From contig CAXXGF010000006.1 of assembly GCA_963677445.2 (NCBI GenBank), positions 1-64,000 on the forward strand: a stretch of DNA of 64,000 nucleotides, given 5' to 3'. Below, in pieces: positions 55,495 through 64,000 of the stretch. The notes under the pieces are model-generated. The model was not told the origin of the DNA. It ran no database searches and saw only the letters and a program-made list of their open reading frames with translations. A program made the position numbers and the translations under genes. The number at the start of each line of letters is the position of its first letter. Within the stretch, counting starts at the first letter, position 1. This stretch comes from G963677445 sp963677445 (GTDB taxonomy: Bacteria; Bacteroidota; Ignavibacteria; Ignavibacteriales; Melioribacteraceae).

Positions 55495-57366
55495 ATGAAC
55501 CGAATATTAACTTTAATTATTATCTTTTTTTCAATTTCAGCCCTGGTAGTAGCGCAGGATAAAGAGAGAAGTGAAATTCCCGATAAATACAAATGGGACC
55601 TTTCTGATCTTTTTAAAAACAATGATGAATTTAAAGCAGGATTAAAAAAAATTGAAGCGAGAATTCCGGAAATCAGTAAATATAAAGGGAAACTGGCTGA
55701 TAAATCAGATTATCTCTTTCAGACACTTGATTCATATTACGATATCAGCAAAGAGCTGGCAAGGCTTCAGGTATATGCCTACAGGCTTGCCGATGAAGAT
55801 GTAAGGGTAGGAGATAACCAGTCACTGAAACAGCTCGCACAGGGAACAGTTACAAAATTCGCCGAAGCATCCTCTTATATCCAGCCGGAGATTCTTGCTA
55901 TAGGCAAATCAAAAGTTGAGTCCTTCCTGAAGGATAATAAAAATCTGAAGGAATTTAAGTTTTCTCTGGAAGATCTTTTCAGAACTTCAAAGCATACTTT
56001 AACCGCGAGTGAAGAAGAAATACTGGCCAGCGCCGGTGGAATGGCACGAACCCCGGTGGATGTTTACAACGTTTTTAATAACGGCGACCGCACTCCCCCG
56101 AAAGTAACTCTTTCAGATGGTAAAGAAATTGAGATATCCTCAGCTGGTTACTCGAGATACCGCGCTGTATCAAACCGTGAAGACAGGGCAAAAATCTTTA
56201 AAGCCCAGTTTGAAGGTTATAAAAAGTATGAAAATACTTTCGGCGCGAATCTGGCCGGAAAAGTAAGAGGCGACTGGTTCTTCGCGAAAAGCCGTAAATA
56301 TGGCTCAACACTGGAATCAGAGCTGGATGAATACAACATCCCGGTTTCAGTATATAAAAACCTCATCAAACAGATTCATGATAACCTCCCCACCCTGCAC
56401 AGGGCGCTCGAGCTGAAGAAAAAAATGCTCGGAGTCGATGAACTTCGCTACTACGATCTATATGTTCCCCTCGTTGACGCGGTTGAAATGCCTTTTACTG
56501 TTGAAGAAGCCCAGGAAACTACGTTAAAAGCTCTCGCGCCATTGGGAGATGACTACCTGAAAGTGCTCAAAAAAGCTTATACCGACAGATGGATAGATTA
56601 TTATCCCTCCAAGGGGAAAAGAAGCGGCGCTTATTCAAGCGGTTCGGCTTATGATGTGCATCCCTATATTCTGCACAACTTCAATGATGATTACGAAGGC
56701 ACCTCAACACTCGCCCATGAAGTTGGTCACTCCCTCCATTCATATCTGACAAATAAGAACCAGCCATACCAGTACACCGACTACTCAACTTTTATCGCCG
56801 AGATTGCCTCCACAACAAATGAAAATCTGCTCAATGATTATATGATAGCTAACGCCAAAACCGATGAAGAAAAATTGTACCTTCTCGGATCGGTTCTTGA
56901 ATTACTCAGGCAGACTATCTTCCGCCAGGTTTCTTTCGCCGAATTTGAAATGATCATCCATGAAAAAATTGAAAATGGCGAGCCTCTGACTGGCGAAAAA
57001 ATGAGCGATATTTATTTTGGAATCGTTAAAAAATATTACGGCCACGATGAGGGAATTTGTTTTGTTGATGATTATGTGCGCTATGAGTGGGCTTACATAC
57101 CCCATTTCCTCATATACACATACTATGTTTACCAGTACTCAACATCACTAATTTATTCAACCGCTTTCGCTGAAAAAATACAGACAGAAGGGGCTCCCGC
57201 CGTAGAAAAATATCTGAAACTGCTCGAAGGCGGCTCCTCCGATTATCCGATAGAACTTATCCGTGAAGCAGGCATCGATCCTTTATCCTCAGAAGCATTC
57301 GACCTTACCATGTCCAAAATGAATAAAGTAATCGACCAGATAGAAGAGATTGTAAGTAAAAAATAA
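55495..57366 (+). CDS. pepF: Oligoendopeptidase F (M3 metallopeptidase), secreted form
   Basis: 623 aa. Unlike the cytosolic enzyme it begins with a signal peptide (MNRILTLIIIFFSISALVVAQ). M3B layout: PDKYKWDLSDLFKNNDEF, a long helical prolyl-cleft region, the zinc motif HEVGH (408-412), downstream Glu in TFIAEIASTTNENLL, and the C-terminal YYGHDEG ... YEWAYIPHF. Degrades oligopeptides, here presumably in the periplasm or outside. Own unit: terminator at 57377. Length is normal for the family. Confidence 0.92.
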   Translation: MNRILTLIIIFFSISALVVAQDKERSEIPDKYKWDLSDLFKNNDEFKAGLKKIEARIPEISKYKGKLADKSDYLFQTLDSYYDISKELARLQVYAYRLADEDVRVGDNQSLKQLAQGTVTKFAEASSYIQPEILAIGKSKVESFLKDNKNLKEFKFSLEDLFRTSKHTLTASEEEILASAGGMARTPVDVYNVFNNGDRTPPKVTLSDGKEIEISSAGYSRYRAVSNREDRAKIFKAQFEGYKKYENTFGANLAGKVRGDWFFAKSRKYGSTLESELDEYNIPVSVYKNLIKQIHDNLPTLHRALELKKKMLGVDELRYYDLYVPLVDAVEMPFTVEEAQETTLKALAPLGDDYLKVLKKAYTDRWIDYYPSKGKRSGAYSSGSAYDVHPYILHNFNDDYEGTSTLAHEVGHSLHSYLTNKNQPYQYTDYSTFIAEIASTTNENLLNDYMIANAKTDEEKLYLLGSVLELLRQTIFRQVSFAEFEMIIHEKIENGEPLTGEKMSDIYFGIVKKYYGHDEGICFVDDYVRYEWAYIPHFLIYTYYVYQYSTSLIYSTAFAEKIQTEGAPAVEKYLKLLEGGSSDYPIELIREAGIDPLSSEAFDLTMSKMNKVIDQIEEIVSKK

Positions 57367-57376
57367 TATACAGCTA

Positions 57377-57405
57377 TCCGGGAGTATCAAAACTCCCGGA
57401 TTTTA
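57377..57405 (+). terminator. Terminator after pepF
   Basis: TCCGGGAGT-ATCAAA-ACTCCCGGA followed by TTTTATCC, 10 nt past the stop. Confidence 0.85.
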
Positions 57406-58406
57406 TCCTTTAGTTCGTAAGCAGTTAAATTCTATGCAAAATGGCAAAGTTTTATGTATCTCAAGGTGAGTCCTCTCCCCCGCCTTCGAGAAAAGCACTC
57501 TCAGGCACCCCCTCCAGCGGTAATGGCGCTAAGATTGTGAAACGAAAGGAATATTGCCCGAATATAGTTATTCCCCAACATCAATATTTTTTGTGAATTG
57601 TTTTTCTAATTTTTATTAAATAAAATGATAACATTAATTGGCTAACCTATTGTTATTATGATCTTTACAACCTCACCCCAACCCCTCTTACGCCACGGCG
57701 CACTTTAAAAGCATTATTAAGGGGAGGGATTTAGGGTGGCGTCGGAATACCAGGAAAACACTAAAAATACTATATTTTTGCACTATCTTAGCGCCATTAC
57801 CTCCGGCGGGGGTGGTCCGCCGCGGCGGATTTTTCTTCATTGACGGGGGAGGGCTTTTTTCGAATTGATCTATTACCTTACGGTTCTAGCTCTGCCAGTT
57901 TATGAATTCCGTAAAATTATCCCTGTGAACCACGCTGAACTCCGCATCATAACTTTCCCTGCCCAAATTTATCCCTGATAACATCTTCCAAATCTCTTTT
58001 TATCATCTTCCAGTGATCCTGTTCACCAAATATTTAAACTTTTGGTGAATATCATCACTAAAAATGAGTTTATCAAAAATTATTTTCACATGGTGAAAAG
58101 ATGAATCTTAACACAGCCAATCGTACTTGCACCCATAAAACAGGTACTCATTATCCTACCCGAATTAATCGCCAAAGAAAATTAAAGCCGGGTACGAGGA
58201 CAATTACGAGAAAGATTACGATTTTTTTCTGAGTTTCCTTTTGGTTCTGGTTCAGACAGCTTAGATATTCTCTGGTTTTCTTCCCCACGGGAATCGGTAA
58301 ACTTTCGGATTGATCATAAATCTTATTATAGCTCTACTGAACAAAAGATAAACTTTTGCTTTTAATTGTTAATTGTTAATTTAAAACTTACCGCTTAGCG
58401 AAAAAT
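57406..58406. other. 1-kb gene-free region with inverted-repeat (MITE-like) element
   Basis: GGTAATGGCGCTAAGAT at 57521-57537 faces its complement near 57784-57800. The identity extends outward through CCTCCCCCG/CGGGGGAGG arms to about 57476 and 57855, and the right arm contains TCCGCCGCGGCGGA. The enclosed 240 bp carries the ACCTCACCCCAACCCC repeat also found at 55191. Further on there are a copy of GCAGTTAAATTCTATGCAAAAT (57420), degenerate TCGTACTTG/ATTACGAGAAAGATTACG motifs (58120-58230) and TTAATTGTTAATTG (58360). No gene was seen. Confidence 0.5.
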
Positions 58407-59744
58407 TTAATCCACTATTGAAAAGGCCACTCTGAAACCAATGGTTGACCATCCGGGAATTGGCTCTTTAACATCCCTGTTCGACGGTCTCATAAAAAGG
58501 GGATGTGAATTCCAGGAACTACCCCGGTGTATCTTCCTGTCACCATTTCCGGGTCCTGCGGGATTTAATGCGAACTCCTCCGTATATGCCTCATACCAAT
58601 CGCCGCACCACTCTGAAACATTGCCACTCATATCATATAGATTTAATTCGTTTGGCGCCTTTTGCCCGATCGGTTTTGAACTTGTTATGGAATTATATTC
58701 ACACCAGCCGACTTCATCATAATTATTGCTTCCCGCATACCTGCACTCCCTGTCATATACTCCGCCCCTCGCGGCATGCTCCCATTCTGCCTCGGTAGGC
58801 AGCCTTCCGCCCGCCCATTCACAGTAATCCCTCGCTCCATACCAGGTTACGTATACAACAGGTCTGTTTTCATATTCGGCTTTCGCGGAATAGTATCCCG
58901 AATTGTTTTCAATCTGCACTTCTCGGTCTAATCGGAGTTCTCCTTCATTTGTCATATTCCCCTTTTCATTCAGGAATAAAGCGAATTGCTCATTAGTAAC
59001 TTCATATTGAGAAAAATAAAAATCATCCACCACAACTGAATGCACAGGGCGTTCATCCTCCTGATATTCCCAGGTCCTGTCACCCATCTCGAAGCCTCCC
59101 CCCTGAACATATACAACATCGGGTCCAAATTTATCACGGCTTACCAGGTAAACCTCTTTTTGTGTTGTTTCCCCATTTATTACCGTAAGCAAAAGTTCTC
59201 CCGGAAAATAATCCTCTTCTGAGAGTAACACTTCATATTTTCCCTGGTCGATATGATCAAAAAATATTTTTCCTTCAGCGTCAGTAGTAATGATTCTTGA
59301 AAGAGATGTTATATTAATTTCGATTCCGGCAGCAGGAGATAAATCGGCGGCATAAATAAAGCGGCACTCAAGATTTCCTTTTTCGGGGTAATATAATGTC
59401 ACCTGTTTTTCTGTTTCCTTAAGTATTATTTCAGATGTCATATCCGGATATTTCTCCTTTGAAACCTGAAAAGAATATGTTCCCCACTCCAGAAGTCCGG
59501 TAAAAACTCTTCCATCGGCATCAGTAAAATATTCTTCGTCCTGTGATTGAAGAATTATTTTTGCTTCAGACACCGGATTATCAGAACCATCATGCAGAAT
59601 TATCTCTATCCTGCCGGTTCTCTCCGGAATTGTTATACCTGAAGTATTTTCTTCTTCCACACATCCCGATAAAAGAAACATAAAGAATAACAGTATGAGT
59701 GCAAAAAGTGTTATATAGCTGAAATGAAATTTTTTATCAAACAT
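58407..59744 (-). CDS. Lipoprotein with two carboxypeptidase-regulatory-like domains and an FGE/SUMF1-type domain
   Basis: 445 aa. Lipobox-type signal LFFMFLLSGC (Cys28) points to a lipoprotein. Two beta-sandwich repeats (about 42-120 GRIEIILHDGSDNPVSEAKIILQSQ..; about 125-195 LECRFIYAADLSPAAGIEINITS..) resemble carboxypeptidase-regulatory/PEGA-type domains. An FGE-sulfatase (SUMF1-like) domain follows (about 210-440): VYVQGGGFEMGD, FYFSQYEVTNEQFALFLN, RLPTEAEWEHAARGG, NELNLYDMSGNVSEW, GSSWNSHP, IGFRVA. The paired catalytic cysteines of true formylglycine-generating enzymes are not evident, so it is probably a structural or binding relative. GGAGGAT precedes the ATG. Confidence 0.85.
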   Translation of the reverse strand: MFDKKFHFSYITLFALILLFFMFLLSGCVEEENTSGITIPERTGRIEIILHDGSDNPVSEAKIILQSQDEEYFTDADGRVFTGLLEWGTYSFQVSKEKYPDMTSEIILKETEKQVTLYYPEKGNLECRFIYAADLSPAAGIEINITSLSRIITTDAEGKIFFDHIDQGKYEVLLSEEDYFPGELLLTVINGETTQKEVYLVSRDKFGPDVVYVQGGGFEMGDRTWEYQEDERPVHSVVVDDFYFSQYEVTNEQFALFLNEKGNMTNEGELRLDREVQIENNSGYYSAKAEYENRPVVYVTWYGARDYCEWAGGRLPTEAEWEHAARGGVYDRECRYAGSNNYDEVGWCEYNSITSSKPIGQKAPNELNLYDMSGNVSEWCGDWYEAYTEEFALNPAGPGNGDRKIHRGSSWNSHPLFMRPSNRDVKEPIPGWSTIGFRVAFSIVD

Positions 59745-60089
59745 ATTATCCTCCGGCTATAATTATAATCTATATTATACATAAATATCATTAAAATATC
59801 AATTCAATTTAGTTTTTTATATTCGTTATAATTCAACTAAAATCATGATATTTTCGCTGAACTCAAGGAACTACATTTGACTCAATATATTATATGAAAG
59901 AAATAATATAGTGCGTTCGGCAGACTATGCTGACTATCATTTTCAGTATTGCCTGTAAACGCAGCTTTGGTTTATGATAATGCCCGGAAGAACAAAACAT
60001 CCAACTATTATGATAAATATTTCTTTTTTCATAAGCGCTGAAAGCGCGACCAATAATAGTACCTCTAATATCCGCTTGATAAAAGACGA
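59745..60089. other. Intergenic region upstream of the lipoprotein gene
   Basis: AT-rich DNA that should carry the lipoprotein promoter, followed by AGCGCTGAAAGCGCG (about 60032), a hairpin also present near 7484. No gene was seen. Confidence 0.35.
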
Positions 60090-61893
60090 TGACGAGAACG
60101 AGTACGATTTTTTATTCAGGATTTCATTTTTTCCCAACCCTGCCGGTTTATGAACGCCTCTTTAAAAACAAAAAACCAGGCTCGGTAAACCTGGTTTTTC
60201 AGCTTTCGCTGTTTAGAGTGGGCAGAGACGGAATTTGGAGTGAGCGAAGCGAGCGACATCCCGATGGGGGAATCCGCCGACAGCAATTTTCTATTAAAAG
60301 ATAATTCTTTAATTTTACGTGTTTTTTTTCTCAAAGGAAGCCCTAAATCCGAGGTTCTTGAAAAAACGAGTACGAGAAGGTTACGATTTTTTGTGCAGGA
60401 TTTCATTTTTTCCCGATCCTGCCGGTTTATGAACGCCCCTTTAAAAACAAAAAAACCAGGCTCGGTAAATCTGGTTTTTCAGCTTTCGCTGTTTAGAGTG
60501 GGCAGAGACGGAATTTGGAGTGAGCGAAGCGAGCGACATCCCGATGGGGGAACCCGCCGACAGCAATTTTCTATTAAAAGATAATTTTTAAATTTTACAT
60601 GTTTTTTTTCTCAAAGGAAGCCCTACATCTGAGGTTCTTGAAAAAACGAGTACGAGAAGGTTACGATTTTTTGTGCAGGATTTCATTTTTTCCCGATCCT
60701 GCCGGTTTATGAACGCCCCTTTAAAAACAAAAAACCAGGCTCGGTAAACCTGGTTTTTCAGCTTTCGCTGTTTAGAGTGGGCAGAGACGGAATTTGGAGT
60801 GAGCGAAGCGAGCGACATCCCGATGGGGGAACCCGCCGACAGCAATTTTCTATTAAAAGATAATTCTTTAATTTTATGTGTTTGTTTTCTCAAAGGAAGC
60901 CCTAAATCCGAGGTTCTTGAAAAAACGAGTACGAGAAGGTTACGATTTTTTGTGCAGGATTTCATTTTTTCCCGATCCTGCCGGTTTATGAACGCCTCTT
61001 TAAAAACAAAAAACCAGGCTCGGTAAACCTGGTTTTTCAGCTTTCGCTGTTTAGAGTGGGCAGAGACGGAATTTGGAGTGAGCGAAGCGAGTGACATCCC
61101 GATGGGGGAATCCGCCGACAGCAATTTTCTATTAAAAGATAATTCTTTAATTTTACGTGTTTTTTTTCTCAAAGGAAGCCCTACATCTGAGGTTCTTGAA
61201 AAAACGAGTACGAGAAGGTTACGATTTTTTGTGCAGGATTTCATTTTTTCCCGATCCTGCCGGTTTATGAACGCCTCTTTAAAAACAAAAAACCAGGCTC
61301 GGTAAACCTGGTTTTTCAGCTTTCGCTGTTTAGAGTGGGCAGAGACGGAATTTGGAGTGAGCGAAGCGAGCGACATCCCGATGGGGGAACCCGCCGACAG
61401 CAATTTTCTATTAAAAGATAATTCTTAAATTTTAAGTGTTTTTTTTCTCAAAGGAAGACCTACATCTGAGGTTCTTGAAAAAACGAGTACGAGAAGGTTA
61501 CGATTTTTTGTGCAGGATTTCATTTTTTCCCGATCCTGCCGGTTTATGAACGCCTCTTTAAAAACAAAAAACCAGGCTCGGTAAACCTGGTTTTTCAGCT
61601 TTCGCTGTTTAGAGTGGGCAGAGACGGAATTTGGAGTGAGCGAAGCGAGCGACATCCCGATGGGGGAACCCGCCGACAGCAATTTTCTATTAAAAGATAA
61701 TTCTTTAATTTTATGTGTTTGTTTTCTCAAAGGAAGCCCTAAATCCGAGGTTCTTGAAAAAACGAGTACGAGAAGGTTACGATTTTTTGTACAGGATTTC
61801 ATTTTTTCCCGATCCTGCCGGTTTATGAACGCCTCTTTAAAAACAAAAAACCAGGCTCGGTAAACCTGGTTTTTCAGCTTTCGCTGTTTAGAG
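60090..61893. repeat. Tandem array of about 6.5 units of 279-280 bp, each carrying a tRNA-Phe 3'-end copy
   Basis: The 17-nt tRNA-Phe 3' end (plus strand TGGGCAGAGACGGAATT) occurs at 60219, 60499, 60778, 61057, 61336 and 61615, then in the real tRNA at 61894, with spacings 280, 279, 279, 279, 279, 279. In the tRNA's sense each unit has, in order: a CAGC-GAAA-GCTG hairpin; a terminator (AAAACCAGG ... CCTGGTTTTTTG); GCAGGAT...ATCCTGC; about 150 nt of AT-rich DNA with CTCGTACTCG; then GAAAATTGCTGTCGGCGG (like the tRNA anticodon-to-T-arm strand); a 34-nt insert with CGCTCGCTTCGCTC; and the 17-nt tRNA end. Units differ at only a few bases. The 279-bp period keeps frames open on both strands, but no protein family is recognised. 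Confidence 0.92.
61847..61876 (-). terminator. Terminator after tRNA-Phe (first of the array)
   Basis: Minus strand AAAACCAGG-TTTACCGAG-CCTGGTTTTTTG, preceded by the GNRA-capped hairpin CAGCGAAAGCTG. Identical or near-identical hairpins recur once per 279-bp unit. Confidence 0.8.
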
Positions 61894-61966
61894 TGGGCAG
61901 AGACGGAATTGAACCGCCGACACATGGATTTTCAGTCCATTGCTCTACCGACTGAGCTATCTGCCC
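61894..61966 (-). tRNA. tRNA-Phe (GAA)
   Basis: 73 nt. Acceptor stem GGGCAGA / TCTGCCC with discriminator A; D arm AGCTCAGTCGGTAGAGC; anticodon stem ATGGA / TCCAT with loop CTGAAAA, anticodon GAA; T arm CGGCGG-TTCAATT-CCGTC (one mismatch-tolerant pair). CCA is not encoded. The terminator hairpin AAAACCAGG...CCTGGTTTTTTG lies about 20-50 nt downstream at 61847-61875. Six truncated copies of its 3' end follow in the direction of transcription. Confidence 0.95.
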
Positions 61967-62046
61967 GTCAAAATGTAGACCCGAAATATAAATAAAATGG
62001 AATAAGAATGTCAACAAAAAATATATTTTTATCCTTTACGGGATTC

Positions 62047-64000
62047 TCATTTAACTCTCAAAAACTTGCGGCAGAGATTTACTCCCTCGCCTGTTACGGA
62101 AAGTATATACACTCCGCTTGAAAGAGAAGAGACATTAACATTAAAATTGGTTCTGCCTGCAGGTAAATATAAATCGCCCGTAACATTCATACTTCTGCCA
62201 AGTATATCAAATATCCTGTACCGCGCGGAAGTTTTAACTCCAGATGAAATGGTTATTGACACCAGTCCGTTTCTTCTATTCTGATCTATTATCAGTTCAT
62301 TTTTGAAAACACTCTCTTCCTTGTTTTCTTCAATACCAAGAATAGTTCCCGGAGGTGTATTGCCGTAATAAACCCAATGAATCGTTGAATCACTCTCTGG
62401 TATTACAAATTCCCGCGGATTTTGGAGATATACAGATTCGGCAATATTCTCATCAAGCGCGAAATAATATTCACCCGATAATCCTGCCATTTCGGGTGAA
62501 TAATACACAGCCCCTGAATATATATAATATGATGGAAGAGTATAATCCCCCGATTCGCGGTATAGTTTTGTTTTCTTCTTAGTCCCTCTGCCTGTTTCCT
62601 CCCCGAGAAAATAAACATATTCCATGTTATCTGTATAGCCCTGATTGATCGCGGCGGGAGTTTTCATAAATACTCGCAACCAGAGAGCTAAACTGTCCGG
62701 CTTTACTTCCCATGGCCTCCAGTAATAATCTTTCAGACTGCCTTTGGCGTTAAAAAAGTGTACCGGCAGAGTTGTATCTGATTCTACTGTCAGTATACTA
62801 TTTCCATCAGGATCTCCATTATTCTCCCCAATATCCCATCCATAATTGAGGCCAAGCTCTGAAGTCCGCTCGGACCAGAACTTGAAGGTAAGTGTTTTCC
62901 CGGCAGGCGCGTAGATGATCAGTTTATAATTATCTCCCCCGGAATGGCTGAGCCTCATATCCTCACCCCATTCCCAGTTAATGTAGCGGCCATCGGACAA
63001 TACCCAGGGATTCTGATTATTCACTGATCCGCGCAGCTCAATAATTTCATCGTAACCGGAAGTATCCGGGATAGATGAAACATTTAAAGGAAGCTCAACG
63101 TGGTGATAAAATTTTTTATAATTCTGGACTGAGGAGAAAGCTGACAACCCTGGCAGATCGTTACCAGTCTCATCAAACAGGGTCATATTCTCCCATGAAG
63201 AGGTAAAACCGGATGTGATATATTCAGGCTCCCACCAGTAAACGGCATTGACCAAACTTCCATCTGCTCCAATTGCTGACAAAAGATCAGAAATAAAATT
63301 CTCCTGCCCCTCAATTGTCGCCGGATAACCGGCAAATTCTTCATCTATCTCCCCTACGAGATTGGTTTTATCATCAAACCATTCCAGAGTCCATGGATAT
63401 GCTGTTTCAGCGAGAATAATATCCTTGCCAAATTTTTGTCCAAGGTGATCAACATTATATTGCATCCTGTCCAGTCCCCCATGCCAAAACGGATAATATG
63501 ACAACGCGATAATATCATACCGGACTTCATGGTCCTTCAGCATAGAATAGAAATAATCGGCGGCCTGAAAATCCCCTCCCTTATCAATATGAATAACAGT
63601 TTTTAATGGTTCACCCCCAGCCGCGTCTTCAGCTCCTTTGATCCCTGATTTTAGCAGCGTTATAAACTGATTCCATTGCTCAGGTGTGTTATACTGGCCA
63701 TTAACTCTCCCTTCGGGCCAAAGAAAGCCGGGTGTAATTTCATTCCCTATCTGAACCATATCGGGCAGCAATTCCTCATATTTAAACCAGGCTATCAGAT
63801 CGTAAGTATACTGATATACACTGTCGTTTAGCTCCTCGAATGTTAATCCCTCCCAGGCCGCCGGTTTAGTCTGGCGTGCCGGATCAGCCCACCAGTCGGA
63901 ATAATGGATATCGAGAAACAACTTTAAATCATGTTCTTTAATCCTCGCGGCAAGGGACAAAGTCGTATCCAGACCGCTATACCCGTCTGAAGGATTATGC
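62047..64000 (-). CDS. Secreted arabinogalactan endo-beta-1,4-galactanase (GH53), N-terminus outside the window
   Basis: Partial. The frame stays open to the window edge and reads HNPSDGYSGLDTTLSLAARIKEHDLKLFLDIHYSDWWADPARQ there, so the ATG at 63960 is internal. GH53 blocks: FLDIHYSDWWADP, MVQIGNEITPGFLWPEG with the acid/base Glu in GNE, and ILAETAYPW with the nucleophile Glu. Cleaves beta-1,4-galactan side chains of pectin. A galactose-binding/starch-binding-like region follows (about 310-430), and the C-terminus is a T9SS-type sorting domain (RYRIFDILGRSMNV ... SGVYILSVTGEGVNLCRKFLRVK). The stop lies 81 bp beyond the tRNA-Phe 5' end. Suggests plant-polysaccharide use. Confidence 0.9.
   Translation of the reverse strand, partial: HNPSDGYSGLDTTLSLAARIKEHDLKLFLDIHYSDWWADPARQTKPAAWEGLTFEELNDSVYQYTYDLIAWFKYEELLPDMVQIGNEITPGFLWPEGRVNGQYNTPEQWNQFITLLKSGIKGAEDAAGGEPLKTVIHIDKGGDFQAADYFYSMLKDHEVRYDIIALSYYPFWHGGLDRMQYNVDHLGQKFGKDIILAETAYPWTLEWFDDKTNLVGEIDEEFAGYPATIEGQENFISDLLSAIGADGSLVNAVYWWEPEYITSGFTSSWENMTLFDETGNDLPGLSAFSSVQNYKKFYHHVELPLNVSSIPDTSGYDEIIELRGSVNNQNPWVLSDGRYINWEWGEDMRLSHSGGDNYKLIIYAPAGKTLTFKFWSERTSELGLNYGWDIGENNGDPDGNSILTVESDTTLPVHFFNAKGSLKDYYWRPWEVKPDSLALWLRVFMKTPAAINQGYTDNMEYVYFLGEETGRGTKKKTKLYRESGDYTLPSYYIYSGAVYYSPEMAGLSGEYYFALDENIAESVYLQNPREFVIPESDSTIHWVYYGNTPPGTILGIEENKEESVFKNELIIDQNRRNGLVSITISSGVKTSARYRIFDILGRSMNVTGDLYLPAGRTNFNVNVSSLSSGVYILSVTGEGVNLCRKFLRVK

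Noticed and set aside
58407..59744. True formylglycine-generating enzyme
   Set aside because: The catalytic Cys pair of FGE is not visible, the protein is a lipoprotein, and no sulfatase is nearby; only the fold is supported.
60219..61631. Additional functional tRNA-Phe genes
   Set aside because: The six copies lack the 5' half, D arm and a proper anticodon arm, and the T arm is split by 34 nt.
60090..61893. CRISPR or repeat-protein gene in the 279-bp array
   Set aside because: Units are uniform without variable spacers; the open frames contain terminators and lack start signals. The tRNA homology explains the array better.

Overview
The window looks like part of an FCB-group bacterial chromosome, most likely Ignavibacteriota or a close relative. 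Five secreted or surface proteins carry or approach the Bacteroidetes-type T9SS C-terminal sorting domain (NYPNPFNP-type motif, then a short beta-sandwich ending in Lys). FadL/PorV-like outer-membrane barrels occur in tandem. The sequence is AT-rich and the intergenic regions are long and full of dispersed repeats. Taxonomy is inferred from these families only. No rRNA, CRISPR array or phage module was seen.

Layout. 1-7.5 kb is a repeat island: four repeat modules in mosaic order, interrupted by a DUF433/DUF5615-type toxin-antitoxin pair, a complete IS4-type element (2411-4166, 12-bp ends) and an IS1634-type element (5692-7365, 7-bp target duplication). 7.6-11 kb holds a large T9SS-exported protein. 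11.5-17.6 kb has a histidine-kinase-like protein with three receivers, then gltX and glnS. All three of these genes contain one or two single-base frameshifts. 17.6-25.1 kb is a tandem run of six outer-membrane beta-barrel paralogues in two subfamilies, three or four of them frameshifted.

25.8-33 kb is a leftward export operon (TolC, MacA-like adaptor, ABC ATPase, three FtsX/MacB-type permeases). 33-39.8 kb is a tightly coupled leftward operon: Ser/Thr kinase with a YCF48-like propeller, murA, a membrane gluzincin peptidase with TPRs, and cca. 40.8-50.3 kb has a CxxCH-containing T9SS protein, an MscS channel, a BNR/sortilin-like T9SS protein, a lysine-ketoglutarate-reductase-like enzyme and dnaK. 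50.5-53.4 kb runs rightward: birA-coaX, then a cysteine desulfurase. 53.5-54.7 kb is an AlbA_2/HATPase_c_4 regulator gene bracketed by about 110-bp direct repeats. Next come a secreted oligoendopeptidase F and a lipoprotein with a formylglycine-generating-enzyme-type fold.

The most unusual structure is at 60.09-61.97 kb. A tRNA-Phe gene is followed, in its transcription direction, by about six and a half near-identical 279-bp units. Each unit carries a copy of the tRNA 3' end, an interrupted remnant of its T-arm, and a terminator hairpin. The window ends inside a secreted GH53 galactanase gene.

A caution applies throughout. Many interruptions are single-base changes, several in short homopolymers and some in essential genes, so residual assembly error is a serious alternative to real pseudogenes.
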